Assembly (NCBI RefSeq): GCF_000411975.1
Contig: NZ_ASXG01000046.1
Coordinates: forward strand, 1-64,000
DNA length: 64,000 nucleotides
Source: Amycolatopsis orientalis DSM 43388
GTDB taxonomy: Bacteria; Actinomycetota; Actinomycetes; Mycobacteriales; Pseudonocardiaceae
Direction: 5' to 3'
Shown: piece after piece, positions 36,355 to 45,555 of the stretch
Layout: every line of letters begins with the position of its first letter
How positions within the stretch are numbered: position 1 is the first letter of the stretch
The notes under the pieces: model-generated
Databases searched by the model: none
Told to the model about the DNA's origin: nothing
The model's input: the letters and a program-made list of their open reading frames with translations, nothing else
Position numbers and translations under genes: made by a program

Positions 36355-37200
36355 CTATCCGCCGCGCTCCGCCGTGAGCTGCCGCGTCAGTGCCACACCG
36401 GGACCGGCGCAGTAAGCGACTATCGACAAGCCCGGGTCGGCGGGCAGGTCGAGCACGTTGTACTCCAGTTCGAGATCGCCGGCGACCGGGTGGCGGAAGA
36501 ACTGTGTGCCGGTGCGGTAGTTGCGCACGTCGTGAGTCGCCCAGCGGGTGCGGAACTCCTCGCTGCCGGACAGCAGTTCGTCGATCAGCCCGGCCAGCTC
36601 CCGGTCGCCCGGGGTGCGGCCCGACGCGACGCGGAGGACGCCCACCACCTGCTCGGCGACCCGGTCCCAGTCGCGGTAGAAGCCGCGGGCACGCGGATCG
36701 GCGAAAATGAACCGGCCGAGATTCGACCGGTTGGCCGGGTCTTCGTACAGCGGCGCGTAGAGCGCGGCGCCCAGCCGGTTGACGGCGAGCACGTCCATCC
36801 GCGGGTTGCGCACGTACGCCGCGGTCTCCGTCATCGCATCGAGCAGATGCCGCACGCTGGACCGCACGTGCGCGGGCCGGGCAGGGCTGACCGGAGCCGC
36901 GGGCTCGGCCGCGATCCGCACCAGGTCGACGAAGTGCGCGCGTTCGGTCTCGTTCAACTGCAACGCGCTGGCGACCCGGTCGACGACGTCCTCGGAAACA
37001 CCGCGCACGTTCCCGCGCTCGAGGCGCGTGTAGTACTCGATGCTGATGCCGGCGAGCAACGCGACTTCTTCGCGGCGCAGCCCGGGAACCCGGCGCTTGC
37101 CCCGGAACTGCGGCAGCCCGGCCTGACGCGGCGTGATCCTCGCCCGGCGGGTCGTGAGGAAGTCGCCGATGTCCCGGCGGACGTCGATGTCCGTGTTCAT
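36355..37200 (-). CDS. MmyB-like helix-turn-helix regulator
   Basis: The 281-residue protein starts with an Xre-type helix-turn-helix (IGDFLTTRRARITPRQAG, then RRVPGLRREEVALLAGISIEYYTRLERG), followed by the MmyB-like ligand-binding domain with NRLGAALYAPLYEDPANRSNLGRFIFADPRARGFYRDWDRVAEQVVGVLR. The domain is thought to bind a fatty-acid-like ligand. It is divergent from the racemase-amidase pair with a 157-base shared promoter region, so it may regulate them or itself. Confidence 0.9.
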   Translation of the reverse strand: MNTDIDVRRDIGDFLTTRRARITPRQAGLPQFRGKRRVPGLRREEVALLAGISIEYYTRLERGNVRGVSEDVVDRVASALQLNETERAHFVDLVRIAAEPAAPVSPARPAHVRSSVRHLLDAMTETAAYVRNPRMDVLAVNRLGAALYAPLYEDPANRSNLGRFIFADPRARGFYRDWDRVAEQVVGVLRVASGRTPGDRELAGLIDELLSGSEEFRTRWATHDVRNYRTGTQFFRHPVAGDLELEYNVLDLPADPGLSIVAYCAGPGVALTRQLTAERGG

Positions 37201-37274
37201 CGGCAGCAGCCTACTTGGCCGCGGCCCGGACACCGAGGTCCGAGCCAGATCGGCTTGACTTCACTCATTCTGCG

Positions 37275-37289
37275 ATAAGGTTACCTTAT
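37275..37289. promoter_or_regulatory. FadR/GntR-like palindromic operator with overlapping -35
   Basis: ATAAGGT-T-ACCTTAT is a perfect 15-bp palindrome with the GT-N-AC core of FadR-subfamily GntR operators. It abuts a consensus -35 TTGACA (37289-37294) that would drive the racemase gene 64 bases further on. Just downstream GCCTGACATTAGCG (37298-37311) nearly repeats 45413-45427. Confidence 0.5.
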
Positions 37290-37357
37290 TGACAACTGCC
37301 TGACATTAGCGCGAAGGTGGACGCGCCGAAACGGCCGCGGCAGGAAGGAAATCCGAG

Positions 37358-38113
37358 ATGGCGCAGCGCATCATGATGGTGAACCCGTGGGGAGTCGGCT
37401 ACATGGACGAACCCGCGCGCGAGGTCGTCAGCCCGCATCTGCACGACAGCACCGAACTGGCGGTGACCAACCTCGGCGAGGCGGCTCCTCCGCTCCCCTG
37501 GCCCGCCGCGGAGGCGAGCGGACTGATGGTCGAACGGGCCAGGCAGGCGGAGAAGGACGGATTCGGCGCGGTCGTGATCGGCTGCTGCGCGGACCCGTTC
37601 CTGGACGAGACCCGTGCGGCCGTGTCCATCCCGGTCGTCGGGGTCACCGAGGCGGTCTGCTCGACCGCGAAGAACTGGGGCAAGCTGGCCATCCTCGCCC
37701 GCAGGCTTCCCGACTCGTACCTTCCGCTGATCCCGACGCAGGGCAATTTCGACTTCTGGATCGGCAAAGCGCGGCAGTACGGGCTGTCGGGTGAGCAATT
37801 CACCACCCGCGGCGTCGCCGTGCCGGCGCATCCCGATCCGGAGACTCTCGACCGGCTCACGGAAACCGATCCCGGCGCCTTGCGCGACCGCACCCTCGAT
37901 GCGATGGCGAACGGCTTGCACGAAGACGGCCTCGTCCAGGCGAAGTCCGCGGTCGAGGAGGACGGAGCCAAGGCGCTGTTCTTCGCCTGTGCCTTCTGGA
38001 GCCGATCCATCGACGAACTCGGCGACGCGGCGTCCGCGTACGGTGCTCCGGTCATCAATCCGCTGGTGTGCGCCGCCACCTACGCCGAGCACCTCCTGGA
38101 GTCCAAGGCGTGA
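37358..38113 (+). CDS. Asp/Glu/hydantoin racemase family protein
   Basis: The 251-residue protein belongs to the aspartate/glutamate racemase superfamily. Two catalytic Cys regions are visible: VVIGCCADPFLDETRAAVSIPVVG near residue 75, and ALFFACAFWSRSIDELG near 205. N-terminal IMMVNPWG and the GVTEAV segment are those of hydantoin or allantoin racemases. It epimerises a cyclic amide or amino-acid derivative. A GTGA overlap couples it to the amidase, and HyuAB genes further along support a role in cyclic-amide breakdown. Confidence 0.8.
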   Translation: MAQRIMMVNPWGVGYMDEPAREVVSPHLHDSTELAVTNLGEAAPPLPWPAAEASGLMVERARQAEKDGFGAVVIGCCADPFLDETRAAVSIPVVGVTEAVCSTAKNWGKLAILARRLPDSYLPLIPTQGNFDFWIGKARQYGLSGEQFTTRGVAVPAHPDPETLDRLTETDPGALRDRTLDAMANGLHEDGLVQAKSAVEEDGAKALFFACAFWSRSIDELGDAASAYGAPVINPLVCAATYAEHLLESKA

Positions 38114-39510
38114 CGGCGGACGCGGCCGACCTGACCATCGACCGCGCCGCGGCCGAGATCGCTCGCGGAACGCTTTCCCCGGTGGAATTGACGGCCGCCG
38201 TGCTCGACCGGTGCGCGCGCCTCGATCCCGAACTCGGTTCGTTCACCCTGGTGCGGGCCGAGGAGGCGATGGCCGAGGCCCGGCGAGCCGAACGGGGTCT
38301 CGCGTCGGGCGAGTATTTCGGTCCCCTGCACGGGATCCCGCTGGTGCTCAAGGATCTCTACGATCTGGCCGGACACCCGAGGACGGCGAGTTCGGCGACG
38401 CGAAAGGGTCATCTCGCCCGCCGCGACGCCACCGTCTCCCGTCGGCTGCGGGAAGCCGGAGCCGTGCTGATCGGGAAGACGCATTGCGACGAATACGCCT
38501 ACGGCAGCACCACTCCGGCCACTCGCAACCCGTGGAACCCGGACCGGGTGCCCGGCGGCTCGAGCGGCGGCTGCGGCGCGGCCATCGCGGCCCGGATGGG
38601 TCTCGGCGGCATGGGCACCGACACCGGCGGCTCCGTGCGGATTCCCGCGGCGTTGTGCGGCATCGCGGCGCTGAAGCCGACGTACGGGCTCGTGCCGAGA
38701 ACCGGCGTGGTCCCGCTGTCCTCGTCGCTGGACCACGCCGGTCCGATGGCGCGTACCACGACCGACCTGGCTCATCTGCTGTCCACGGTCGCGGGGCACG
38801 ACCCGGGCGACCCGGCGAGCGTCGCCCGGCCGGCCGGCGAGTATCTCGACGGCCCGCCCGTCCGCACCATCGGGGTTCCGCGCAGCTACTTCTTCGACCG
38901 TTGTCATCCCGAAGTGGCGGCAGGTGTCCGCGCGGCGGTCAAGGTGTTCGAGGATCTCGGCTGCGACGCGCGGGAAGTTGAGATCCCGTACGCCGCCGAG
39001 GCCTACGACGCGGGACTGGTCATCATCATGGCTGAGGCGAGTTCGTGCCTCGGCGACGTCCTCCGCGACCATGGCGGACTGCTCACCGAGCGCGTCCGGA
39101 CAGCGTTGGCGGCCGGGGAGAAAGTGCGCGCGGTCGACTACCTCGAAGCACAGCGCGTCCGTACGCGCGCCCGGCTGGCCTGGCAACACGCGCTCGACGA
39201 GGTGGACGTGATCGCCTTTCCCACCGTTGCCGCGCCAGCCGCGGAATTCGGCTCGGACTCGGTGTCCTATCCGGACGGCACGACCGAGAGCGTCATCGAC
39301 GCCTACGCCCGGTTTCCGCTCGCGGCGAACCTGACCGGGCTGCCCGCGCTGTCCGTCCCTTGTGGATTCACCACCGATGGGCTGCCGATCGGACTGCAGC
39401 TCGCCGGCCGGGCGTTCGGCGAAGCACAGCTGTTGCTGGCGGGTCGGCAGTTCGAGGAAGCCACGGATTGGGCGGACCGGATCCCGATCGCGGCCGGGGG
39501 AACGGCTTGA
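38110..39510 (+). CDS. Amidase (amidase-signature family)
   Basis: The 466-residue enzyme has the amidase signature: Lys in VLKDLYD, GGSSGG near residue 150, and the nucleophilic Ser in GTDTGGSVRIPA, giving the Ser-cisSer-Lys triad. It hydrolyses an amide to acid and ammonia, possibly of the racemase product. It could be a GatA-like or AtzF-like enzyme, but there are no gatC or gatB genes nearby. The GTG start overlaps the racemase stop by four bases. Confidence 0.9.
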   Translation: MTADAADLTIDRAAAEIARGTLSPVELTAAVLDRCARLDPELGSFTLVRAEEAMAEARRAERGLASGEYFGPLHGIPLVLKDLYDLAGHPRTASSATRKGHLARRDATVSRRLREAGAVLIGKTHCDEYAYGSTTPATRNPWNPDRVPGGSSGGCGAAIAARMGLGGMGTDTGGSVRIPAALCGIAALKPTYGLVPRTGVVPLSSSLDHAGPMARTTTDLAHLLSTVAGHDPGDPASVARPAGEYLDGPPVRTIGVPRSYFFDRCHPEVAAGVRAAVKVFEDLGCDAREVEIPYAAEAYDAGLVIIMAEASSCLGDVLRDHGGLLTERVRTALAAGEKVRAVDYLEAQRVRTRARLAWQHALDEVDVIAFPTVAAPAAEFGSDSVSYPDGTTESVIDAYARFPLAANLTGLPALSVPCGFTTDGLPIGLQLAGRAFGEAQLLLAGRQFEEATDWADRIPIAAGGTA

Positions 39511-39556
39511 CACGCGAAAGGAGGGGCGAGCTCGGCTCGTCCCCTCCTTTCGCGTG
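39511..39556. terminator. Bidirectional terminator between amidase and transporter
   Basis: A 16-bp perfect stem (CACGCGAAAGGAGGGG with its complement) starts one base after the amidase stop and ends two bases before the stop of the convergent MFS gene. A four-pair inner stem (CGAG/CTCG) extends it. Confidence 0.85.
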
Positions 39557-39558
39557 CT

Positions 39559-40911
39559 TCACGACTCCACAGCGGCCAGTTCGCTCGCCCGAGCGCGGAG
39601 TGCGCCCGGTTCGTCCACGAAGTACACCGAGACCAGGCACACCGCGCCGGCCACCGCGAGCAGCAGGGAGATCGACCAGGTGGTGCCTGTGAGCCCGAAC
39701 AGGCTCGTTGCGACCAGCGGGGACAAGCCGCCGCCCAGGGTGAGCCCGACCTGAACTCCAGCCGACGAACCGCTGTACCGGTGTTTTGTCGCGAACAGCT
39801 CGCACATCAGCGAGCTCATCGGCCCGTACACCATTCCCGCGGCGACCAGGCCCAGTGCCATCGCCAGCCAGATCAGCACTGGGTTTCCGGTTCCGATCAG
39901 CCAGAACAGCGGGAAGGCCAGCACCACGAAGACCGACGCGCCGGCCAGCATCACCGTGCGCCGTCCGACCCGGTCCGACACCGCGGAGCTGACCAGAGTG
40001 CTCACCGCGTAACAGCACTGGCCGACCACGAGGCCGATCAGCCCGACCTGCGCGGACGCGAGCCCGGAAACCTTGAGGTAGCTGAGCACCCACGCCACCA
40101 GGACGTAGTTCACCGCGCCGAAACCGAGGCAGACGCCCAGGACGAGCACGATCTCCTTCGGGTTCTCCTTGATCGCCTCGACCACCGGGCGCCGCTTGGC
40201 CTTGTCCGAAGCCGCCGCCTTCATCGTCGAGAACGCACCGCTCTCGGCCATCCGGGCACGGATCACCAGACCGACGACCACCAGCACGATCGAGGCCAGG
40301 AACGGCATCCGCCAGCCCCAGGTACGGAATTGCTCAGCTGGCATCAGCGCGCAGAGCAGGATCACGAAGTTGGCGAGAACGACGCCGATGCTCGACGAGG
40401 CGGGCACGAATCCGGTGTAGAACCCGGACCTCCGCCGCGGTGCGGATTCGTTCACCATCAGCACCGCGCCGCTGTATTCCCCGCCGTAGGAAACGCCCTG
40501 CACGAAGCGCAGCAGCACCAGCAGCAACGGCGCCCAGAATCCGATCGACGCGTAGGTCGGGATCACGCCGATCAGGGTGGTGGCCAGCCCGGCGGTCAGC
40601 AGCATCGCGACCAGGAGTTTCTTGCGGCCGTAGAGATCGCCGAAATGACCGCTGATCACGCCGCCGAGCGGACGGGCGAGAAATCCGACCGCATAGGTGG
40701 AAAAGGAGGCGAGAAGAGCGGTGACGGTGCCGAGTTCGGGGAAGAACACTTTCCCGAACACCAGTGCCGCGATCGAACTGTAGATCGCGAAATCGTACTG
40801 TTCGATGATGTTCCCGACCGACGCGCCGAGAATGGTGCGCCGGAGATCGGCCGGCTTCGCCGGAACGGGAGCGGTACCTGCGGGCGACGTTGGAACCGTA
40901 GGCTCGGACAT
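39559..40911 (-). CDS. MFS transporter, metabolite:H+ symporter type
   Basis: The 450-residue protein has 12 hydrophobic segments and the MHS-family (shikimate/proline-betaine/dicarboxylate) signatures: GNIIEQYDFAIYSSIAALVFGKVFFP at TM1, RPLGGVISGHFGDLYGRKKLL at loop 2-3, and LRFVQGVSYGGEYSGAVLMVNES. It is the last gene of module A, 41 bases after the acyl-CoA ligase, and is the likely importer of the acid this island degrades. ATG 40911 has AGGGA seven bases upstream. Confidence 0.92.
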   Translation of the reverse strand: MSEPTVPTSPAGTAPVPAKPADLRRTILGASVGNIIEQYDFAIYSSIAALVFGKVFFPELGTVTALLASFSTYAVGFLARPLGGVISGHFGDLYGRKKLLVAMLLTAGLATTLIGVIPTYASIGFWAPLLLVLLRFVQGVSYGGEYSGAVLMVNESAPRRRSGFYTGFVPASSSIGVVLANFVILLCALMPAEQFRTWGWRMPFLASIVLVVVGLVIRARMAESGAFSTMKAAASDKAKRRPVVEAIKENPKEIVLVLGVCLGFGAVNYVLVAWVLSYLKVSGLASAQVGLIGLVVGQCCYAVSTLVSSAVSDRVGRRTVMLAGASVFVVLAFPLFWLIGTGNPVLIWLAMALGLVAAGMVYGPMSSLMCELFATKHRYSGSSAGVQVGLTLGGGLSPLVATSLFGLTGTTWSISLLLAVAGAVCLVSVYFVDEPGALRARASELAAVES

Positions 40912-40952
40912 GGCTGTTCCCTGGGGATCGGTGGACGGGTGGGCGTTTCGGT

Positions 40953-42605
40953 TCAGCCGCGCACCAGTTCGCGCAGCTTGAATTTCTGGATCTTCCCGCT
41001 CTGCGTCATCGGGAGTTCGTCGAGCACGACCAGCCGTTCGGGCAGGTAATGCTTCGACAGCCCTTCGGCGAGCAAGTACTCGCACAGGGCGGGCAAAGTG
41101 AGGCTGGCGCCGGAAGCAAGTGCCACGACCGCGCAGGCCCGCTCCCCCAGCCGTTCGTCGGGCATGCCGACCACCGCCGCGTTGCGGACGCCGGGATGGT
41201 CGAACAACAAGGTCTCGATGTCGGCGACCGGGATGTTCTCGCCGCCGCGGATCACGATGTCCTTGGTCCGGCCCTGCAATGTCACCCACCCGTGCTCGTC
41301 GAGGACGGCGGTGTCGCCGGTGCGGAACCACGAACCCGGCAGAAACGCCTCGGAGGTCGCGTCGGGCCGCTCGAAATACCCCAGGAACAGCGAGGGCCCG
41401 CGTACGACGAGTTCGCCCGCCGAACCCGGTTCGGTGCGCAGGACGCCGTCCGCGTCCACGACCGCGGCCTCGGAACCGGAGAACACCGACCCGTCGGTCG
41501 CCAGGATCTCGTCCGGCTCGCGGGGAGTGGTCGAGACGATGATGCTGCACTCGGTCATCCCCCAGGCCGGCGCGACGTAGGCGCCCAGCGCCTTTCCGGC
41601 TTGTCGGGGCAGCGTCCGCGGCACGGACGAGCCCGCGACGACGAGGCAGGACAGCGGGCAGTCCGGGTCGCCGGCCAGGTCAGTGCGGAGCATGTCCTGC
41701 ACGAACGTCGGCGCGCCGAAGAAGGTGGTGACGCCTTCCGCGCGGATGATTTCGGTGCCCCAGACCGGGTCCCATCGGTCGACGTGGACGCCGGTGCCGC
41801 CGAGGCACACGGTGAACACCACGCCCCAGATGAATCCGGTGTGGTGTCCGGTCGGCGAAGCGACCAGGTGGACCATCGGCTCGCCGAACGCGTCCGCGCC
41901 GAAGTGTTCGGCCAGCTGGTACGCGCTGTGCAGCAGGGTGTCGTGGCTGTGCATCGCCCCTTTCGGCTCTCCGGTGGTGCCGGAGGTGAAGCCGAGGTAG
42001 CAGATTTCGTCGGACGCCCGCGGCGGGAATTCCCGCGGCACGGCTGGGAGATCACGCCACCGCACCGCGTCCGGCCCGAGTTCGGCGCTGTCGTCGCCGA
42101 GGACCACGACCTTCTCCAGCGACGGGATGGACGCGTGCAGTTCCCTGGCGAGTTCCAGGTGCTCGTTCCCGCGCCACCGCACCGGAATCACCAGGACCTT
42201 CGCCTTGCTGCGGCGAAGGATCGCCTCCGCTTGACGGGCCCCGTAGGCGACCGGGATCCCGGTGTAGACCGCGCCGAGCTCGTTGATGCCGAAGATCAGC
42301 GCGCCGTATTCGATCCAGTTCGGCAGCATCACGGCGACCGCGTCGCCCGCCTCGACGCCGAGCCCCGCCAGCGCCGACGCGGCCAGCGTCGCTTCCCGGT
42401 CGAAGTCGCGGTAGGTCCAGCGCGGCGTCGTGCCGTCCGACCGGTAGCCGACCAGCGCCTCGCGGTCCGGAACCGCCGCCGCGGCGTCCCGCAGGACCGA
42501 CCGGATCGTGCGGCCGCGCCACCGGCCGTCCCGGAAGTACTGGCGCACGGTCTCCGGATCGGCTGGAGCGCCTTCGGCGATCAGCCGGGAAACTGTCAGC
42601 GGCAT
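40953..42605 (-). CDS. AMP-forming acyl-CoA ligase
   Basis: The 550-residue enzyme is an ANL-superfamily CoA ligase: the P-loop YLGFTSGTTGEPKGAMHSHD, GMTE, RTGD and the C-terminal Lys in MTQSGKIQKFKLREL. N-terminal YFRDGRWRGRTIRSVLRDAAA and the overall pattern resemble cyclohexanecarboxylate-CoA and medium-chain acyl-CoA ligases. It would start degradation by forming a CoA thioester from the imported acid. It lies between the SDR gene and the transporter. Confidence 0.9.
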   Translation of the reverse strand: MPLTVSRLIAEGAPADPETVRQYFRDGRWRGRTIRSVLRDAAAAVPDREALVGYRSDGTTPRWTYRDFDREATLAASALAGLGVEAGDAVAVMLPNWIEYGALIFGINELGAVYTGIPVAYGARQAEAILRRSKAKVLVIPVRWRGNEHLELARELHASIPSLEKVVVLGDDSAELGPDAVRWRDLPAVPREFPPRASDEICYLGFTSGTTGEPKGAMHSHDTLLHSAYQLAEHFGADAFGEPMVHLVASPTGHHTGFIWGVVFTVCLGGTGVHVDRWDPVWGTEIIRAEGVTTFFGAPTFVQDMLRTDLAGDPDCPLSCLVVAGSSVPRTLPRQAGKALGAYVAPAWGMTECSIIVSTTPREPDEILATDGSVFSGSEAAVVDADGVLRTEPGSAGELVVRGPSLFLGYFERPDATSEAFLPGSWFRTGDTAVLDEHGWVTLQGRTKDIVIRGGENIPVADIETLLFDHPGVRNAAVVGMPDERLGERACAVVALASGASLTLPALCEYLLAEGLSKHYLPERLVVLDELPMTQSGKIQKFKLRELVRG

Positions 42606-42634
42606 CGAGGTTCTCCTTCCGCGAACGGGGCGGC

Positions 42635-43393
42635 TCACTGGATCGACTGGCCGCCGTCGACGACGAGGGTTTCGCCGGTCATGAAGTCGGACGCCGGACC
42701 GGCGAGCAGCAGCAGCCACGGCGCCAGTTCCTCCGGCCGTCCCATCCGGCGAGCCGGGATCCGCTTCAACACGGCGGCGGTCGCCGCGTCGTCGGCGCGC
42801 AGGCCCGCGTTGATGTCCGTGGCGAAATAGCCCGGGGCAATCGCGTTCACCTGCACGTTGTGCCGGGCCCATTCGACCGCCATCGAACGCGTGAAAGCGA
42901 TCACCGCGGCCTTCGACGACGAGTACGCGGCGTGGTGGCTGACCCCCATCAGCCCGAAATTCGACGCGATGTTGACCACCTTGCCGGACCCCTGCGCGAC
43001 GAACCGGCGGCCGATCGCCCGGGTGGTCAGGTAAACGCCGCGCAGATTCGTGTCGACGATCCGGTCCCACGATTCGGGCTCCTGCTCGACCAGGGTCGTC
43101 GTTTCGACGACCCCGGAGTTGTTGACCAGGATGTCGACGCGTCCGAACGAGGCGACGGCGGTTTCGGCCAGTTCCGCGACGTCCGACTCGCTCGTGACGT
43201 CGCAGCGCACTGCTTGCGCGCGACCGCCTTCGGCATTCAATTTGGCCGCGCAGTCCTCCAGGTCGGCCGTTCGCCGCCCGGCGACGACGACGGCGGCGCC
43301 CGCACCCGCGAGCGCTTCGGCCATGGCCCGGCCGAGGCCCCGGCCCGCCCCGGTGACGACAGCCACCTTCCCGTCCAGCGATCCCGTCATCAC
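42635..43393 (-). CDS. SDR-family oxidoreductase
   Basis: The 252-residue protein is a classical short-chain dehydrogenase: GAGRGLG for cofactor binding, NNSG in the fourth strand, catalytic Ser in NIASNFG, and YSSSK thirteen residues later. The C-terminal PARRMGRPEELAPWLLLLAGPASDFMTGETLVVDGG is standard. It could oxidise a hydroxyacyl-CoA in the ring pathway, as BadH does. ATGA overlap couples it to the enoyl-CoA hydratase. Confidence 0.9.
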   Translation of the reverse strand: MMTGSLDGKVAVVTGAGRGLGRAMAEALAGAGAAVVVAGRRTADLEDCAAKLNAEGGRAQAVRCDVTSESDVAELAETAVASFGRVDILVNNSGVVETTTLVEQEPESWDRIVDTNLRGVYLTTRAIGRRFVAQGSGKVVNIASNFGLMGVSHHAAYSSSKAAVIAFTRSMAVEWARHNVQVNAIAPGYFATDINAGLRADDAATAAVLKRIPARRMGRPEELAPWLLLLAGPASDFMTGETLVVDGGQSIQ

Positions 43394-44187
43394 AGACTCC
43401 CGTTCCGGTTCGGTCGTGGGGCGAAAAGAGGCGCCCGCTTGGCGCGGAACGCGGCGATGCCCTCGGCTGCTTCGGCACCGGACGTCACGGTCCCGGCGAG
43501 AGCGGCTTCGAAGTCGAGGTGTTCCGGTCGGGGCGCAGTCGTGCGCAAGGCGTCCAGGATCGCCGCGGTAGCCGCTGGACCGCGGGCGGTGATGATGCGC
43601 GCTTGCTCGATCGCCTTGTCCAGCAACGCATCCGGCGCGACTGGCGCGAGCGGAGTCAGCCCCAGCTGAAAAGCGCGCTCGGCGGACATCTTGGTTCCGG
43701 TGAGCATGAGGTGCGACGCGGTCGCGCGGCCGATCGCGGCCGGAAGCCGTTGCGTGCCGCCGTATCCGGGAATCAAGCCGAGCCCGGACTCCGGCAGGGC
43801 GAACGAAGCATTTTCCGACAGCACAGGGAAAGCCGCCGCCAGCACCAGTTCGAAACCGCCGCCGAGCGCGAGGCCGTTGACCGCCGCGACGACCGGCGTC
43901 CGGCTGCCCGCGACCTCCGTCACGGCACGCTGTCCCGCCCGCAGCACTTCCCGCGCGGAGAGCGCGTCGAGCCCGGCCAGTTCGTCGATATCGGCGCCGG
44001 CACAGAAGGAGCGGCTGCCCGCACCGGTCAGGACGACCGCGCGCACCTCCGGCGCGTCGTCCAATTCGCGCACCGCGGCCGAGAGCTCGCCGAGCACCGC
44101 GGCGTTGAGTGCATTGTGGACCTCCGGACGGTTCAGGGTGACCACCGCGATCGGTCCGTCCCGGTCGAGCAGGACTTCGTCAGCCAC
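43390..44187 (-). CDS. Enoyl-CoA hydratase/isomerase
   Basis: The 265-residue crotonase-fold protein has the oxyanion-hole elements GAGSRSFCAGADIDELA and VAAVNGLALGGGFELVLAAAF, and FALPESGLGLIPGYGGTQRLPAAIGRATA with the catalytic Glu seen in true hydratases. It adds water to a 2-enoyl-CoA. It is coupled to both neighbours in module A by short overlaps. Confidence 0.9.
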   Translation of the reverse strand: MADEVLLDRDGPIAVVTLNRPEVHNALNAAVLGELSAAVRELDDAPEVRAVVLTGAGSRSFCAGADIDELAGLDALSAREVLRAGQRAVTEVAGSRTPVVAAVNGLALGGGFELVLAAAFPVLSENASFALPESGLGLIPGYGGTQRLPAAIGRATASHLMLTGTKMSAERAFQLGLTPLAPVAPDALLDKAIEQARIITARGPAATAAILDALRTTAPRPEHLDFEAALAGTVTSGAEAAEGIAAFRAKRAPLFAPRPNRNGSL

Positions 44188-45346
44188 GGGCGACGACCTC
44201 CTTCGAGAGCAGGTCCTCGGTGTCCGCGCCGAGCGCCGGGCTCGGCTCGTTGCGCGGCTGAGCCACGGACGCGAGCCGGAAGGGGCTGCGAACGGTGAAC
44301 AGCCCGTCCGCGCCGGGCACCGGCAGCAGGCTGCCGCGGGCTTTCACCTGCGGGTCGGCGACGACCTCGCCGAGCGACCGGACCAGCGAGCACGGCACGT
44401 CGGCCCGGTCGAGCACGGCCATCCAATCCGCCGCCGGGCGCTCCGCCAGCCGGGCCGCGATCGCCCCGGTGATGCGGTCCCGCTGCGCCCTGCGGCCCGC
44501 GTTGTCGGCCAGTGCCGGGTCTCGTGCCAGCGCGGGAAGATCGACCGCCGCGCAGAACCGCTGCCACATCGCGTCGTTCCCGATCGCCACCACGAGCGGG
44601 CGGTCCGCGGTCTCGAACGGCTGGTAGACCGCGAGCACCGAATCGGTTCCGCCGCTGGGCGCGGGCTCCGGTTCGCCGGCGAGGAACGCGGCGATCCGCG
44701 GGGCCATCAGCGCGAGCCCGGAATCGAGCAGCGACACGTCCACGACGTCGCCTTTGCCGGTCGCCTGCTGCCGGACCAGCGCCGCGTTGACGGCCAGCGC
44801 GGCGCACATGCCGGTGACGATGTCGGTCAACGCTGTCGAAACCCGTTGCGGGGTACCGCCTTTCGCGCCGGTCACCGACATCAGCCCGGACCGTGCCTGT
44901 GCCGCGAGGTCGTAGCCGGGCAACGCGCTGTCCGGCCCGTCGAGGCCGAAGCCGGACAGCGCGCAGTAGACGAGACGCGGATGGCGTCCGCACACCGCTT
45001 CCGGAGCCAGGCCCAGCCGCTCGAGCTTGCCGGGGTTCAGATTGTGCAGGAAGACGTCCGCGCCGCCCAGCAACTCATCCAGCGCCGAAAAACCTTCCGG
45101 GGAACGGAGATCCAGTTCCACCGACCGCTTGTTCCGGTTGGCCGAGGCGAACCACGCCGAGGTCCTCCCCACGAAGGGCGGACCCCACGCACGGGTGTCG
45201 TCGCCGTGTCCCGGCCGCTCGACCTTGACCACGTCGGCGCCGAGGTCGGCCAGGTACATCGCGGCCGTCGGGCCGGCGTAGGAGGTCGTCAGGTCGATGA
45301 CGCGCACTCCGGCGAGGGGCCCGGACGCAGTCGGATTGCCACGCAT
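44180..45346 (-). CDS. CaiB/BaiF family CoA transferase (module A)
   Basis: The 388-residue protein is a class III CoA transferase: AGVRVIDLTTSYAGPTAAMYLADLGADVVKVERPGHGDDTRAWGPPFV at the N-terminus, NRNKRSVELDLRSPEG, the catalytic Asp in ALPGYDLAAQARSGLMSVTG, and a C-terminal SLGEVVADPQVKARG. It moves CoA between acids, an alternative to the ligase for activation. It is the first gene of module A; a 28-bp candidate operator lies 82-109 bases upstream. Confidence 0.9.
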   Translation of the reverse strand: MRGNPTASGPLAGVRVIDLTTSYAGPTAAMYLADLGADVVKVERPGHGDDTRAWGPPFVGRTSAWFASANRNKRSVELDLRSPEGFSALDELLGGADVFLHNLNPGKLERLGLAPEAVCGRHPRLVYCALSGFGLDGPDSALPGYDLAAQARSGLMSVTGAKGGTPQRVSTALTDIVTGMCAALAVNAALVRQQATGKGDVVDVSLLDSGLALMAPRIAAFLAGEPEPAPSGGTDSVLAVYQPFETADRPLVVAIGNDAMWQRFCAAVDLPALARDPALADNAGRRAQRDRITGAIAARLAERPAADWMAVLDRADVPCSLVRSLGEVVADPQVKARGSLLPVPGADGLFTVRSPFRLASVAQPRNEPSPALGADTEDLLSKEVVARG

Positions 45347-45427
45347 GTCGTCACTCTCAACAGTCGATGGGGTGGTGGACTGCCGGTTCCTCGGATCGAG
45401 GCGGCGCCTTCAGCCTGACATTTAGCG

Positions 45428-45455
45428 TAATGTAAGTCAATAAGCAGAATGCTAA
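45428..45455. promoter_or_regulatory. Shared operator-like element, module A promoter
   Basis: On the minus strand this 28-base segment matches 25 of 28 bases of the segment at 52828-52855 on the + strand. The core is TCTGCTTATTG followed by CTTACATTA. Both sit upstream of catabolic operons in otherwise AT-rich gaps. On the + strand GCCTGACATTTAGCG (45413-45427) directly adjoins it and nearly repeats 37298-37311. Binding by the GntR protein is inference. Confidence 0.6.
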
Positions 45456-45489
45456 TCAATTCACAAGACAAGAGGACAGCCGGATACGC

Positions 45490-45522
45490 CGAAGGGGGCC
45501 GGCACAAGGCCGGCCCCCTTCG
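45490..45522 (-). terminator. Terminator after the GntR gene
   Basis: A 14-bp stem, CGAAGGGGGCCGGC with its exact complement, and a 5-base loop lie 34 bases past the GntR stop and separate module B from the module A promoter. Confidence 0.8.
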
Positions 45523-45555
45523 TGGTCCTAGCTGCCCGCGACGCCGCGGGACCGC

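Noticed and set aside
38110..39510. Amidase as GatA of the tRNA amidotransferase
   Set aside because: There are no gatB or gatC genes beside it and it is coupled to a racemase gene, so a catabolic amidase is more likely.
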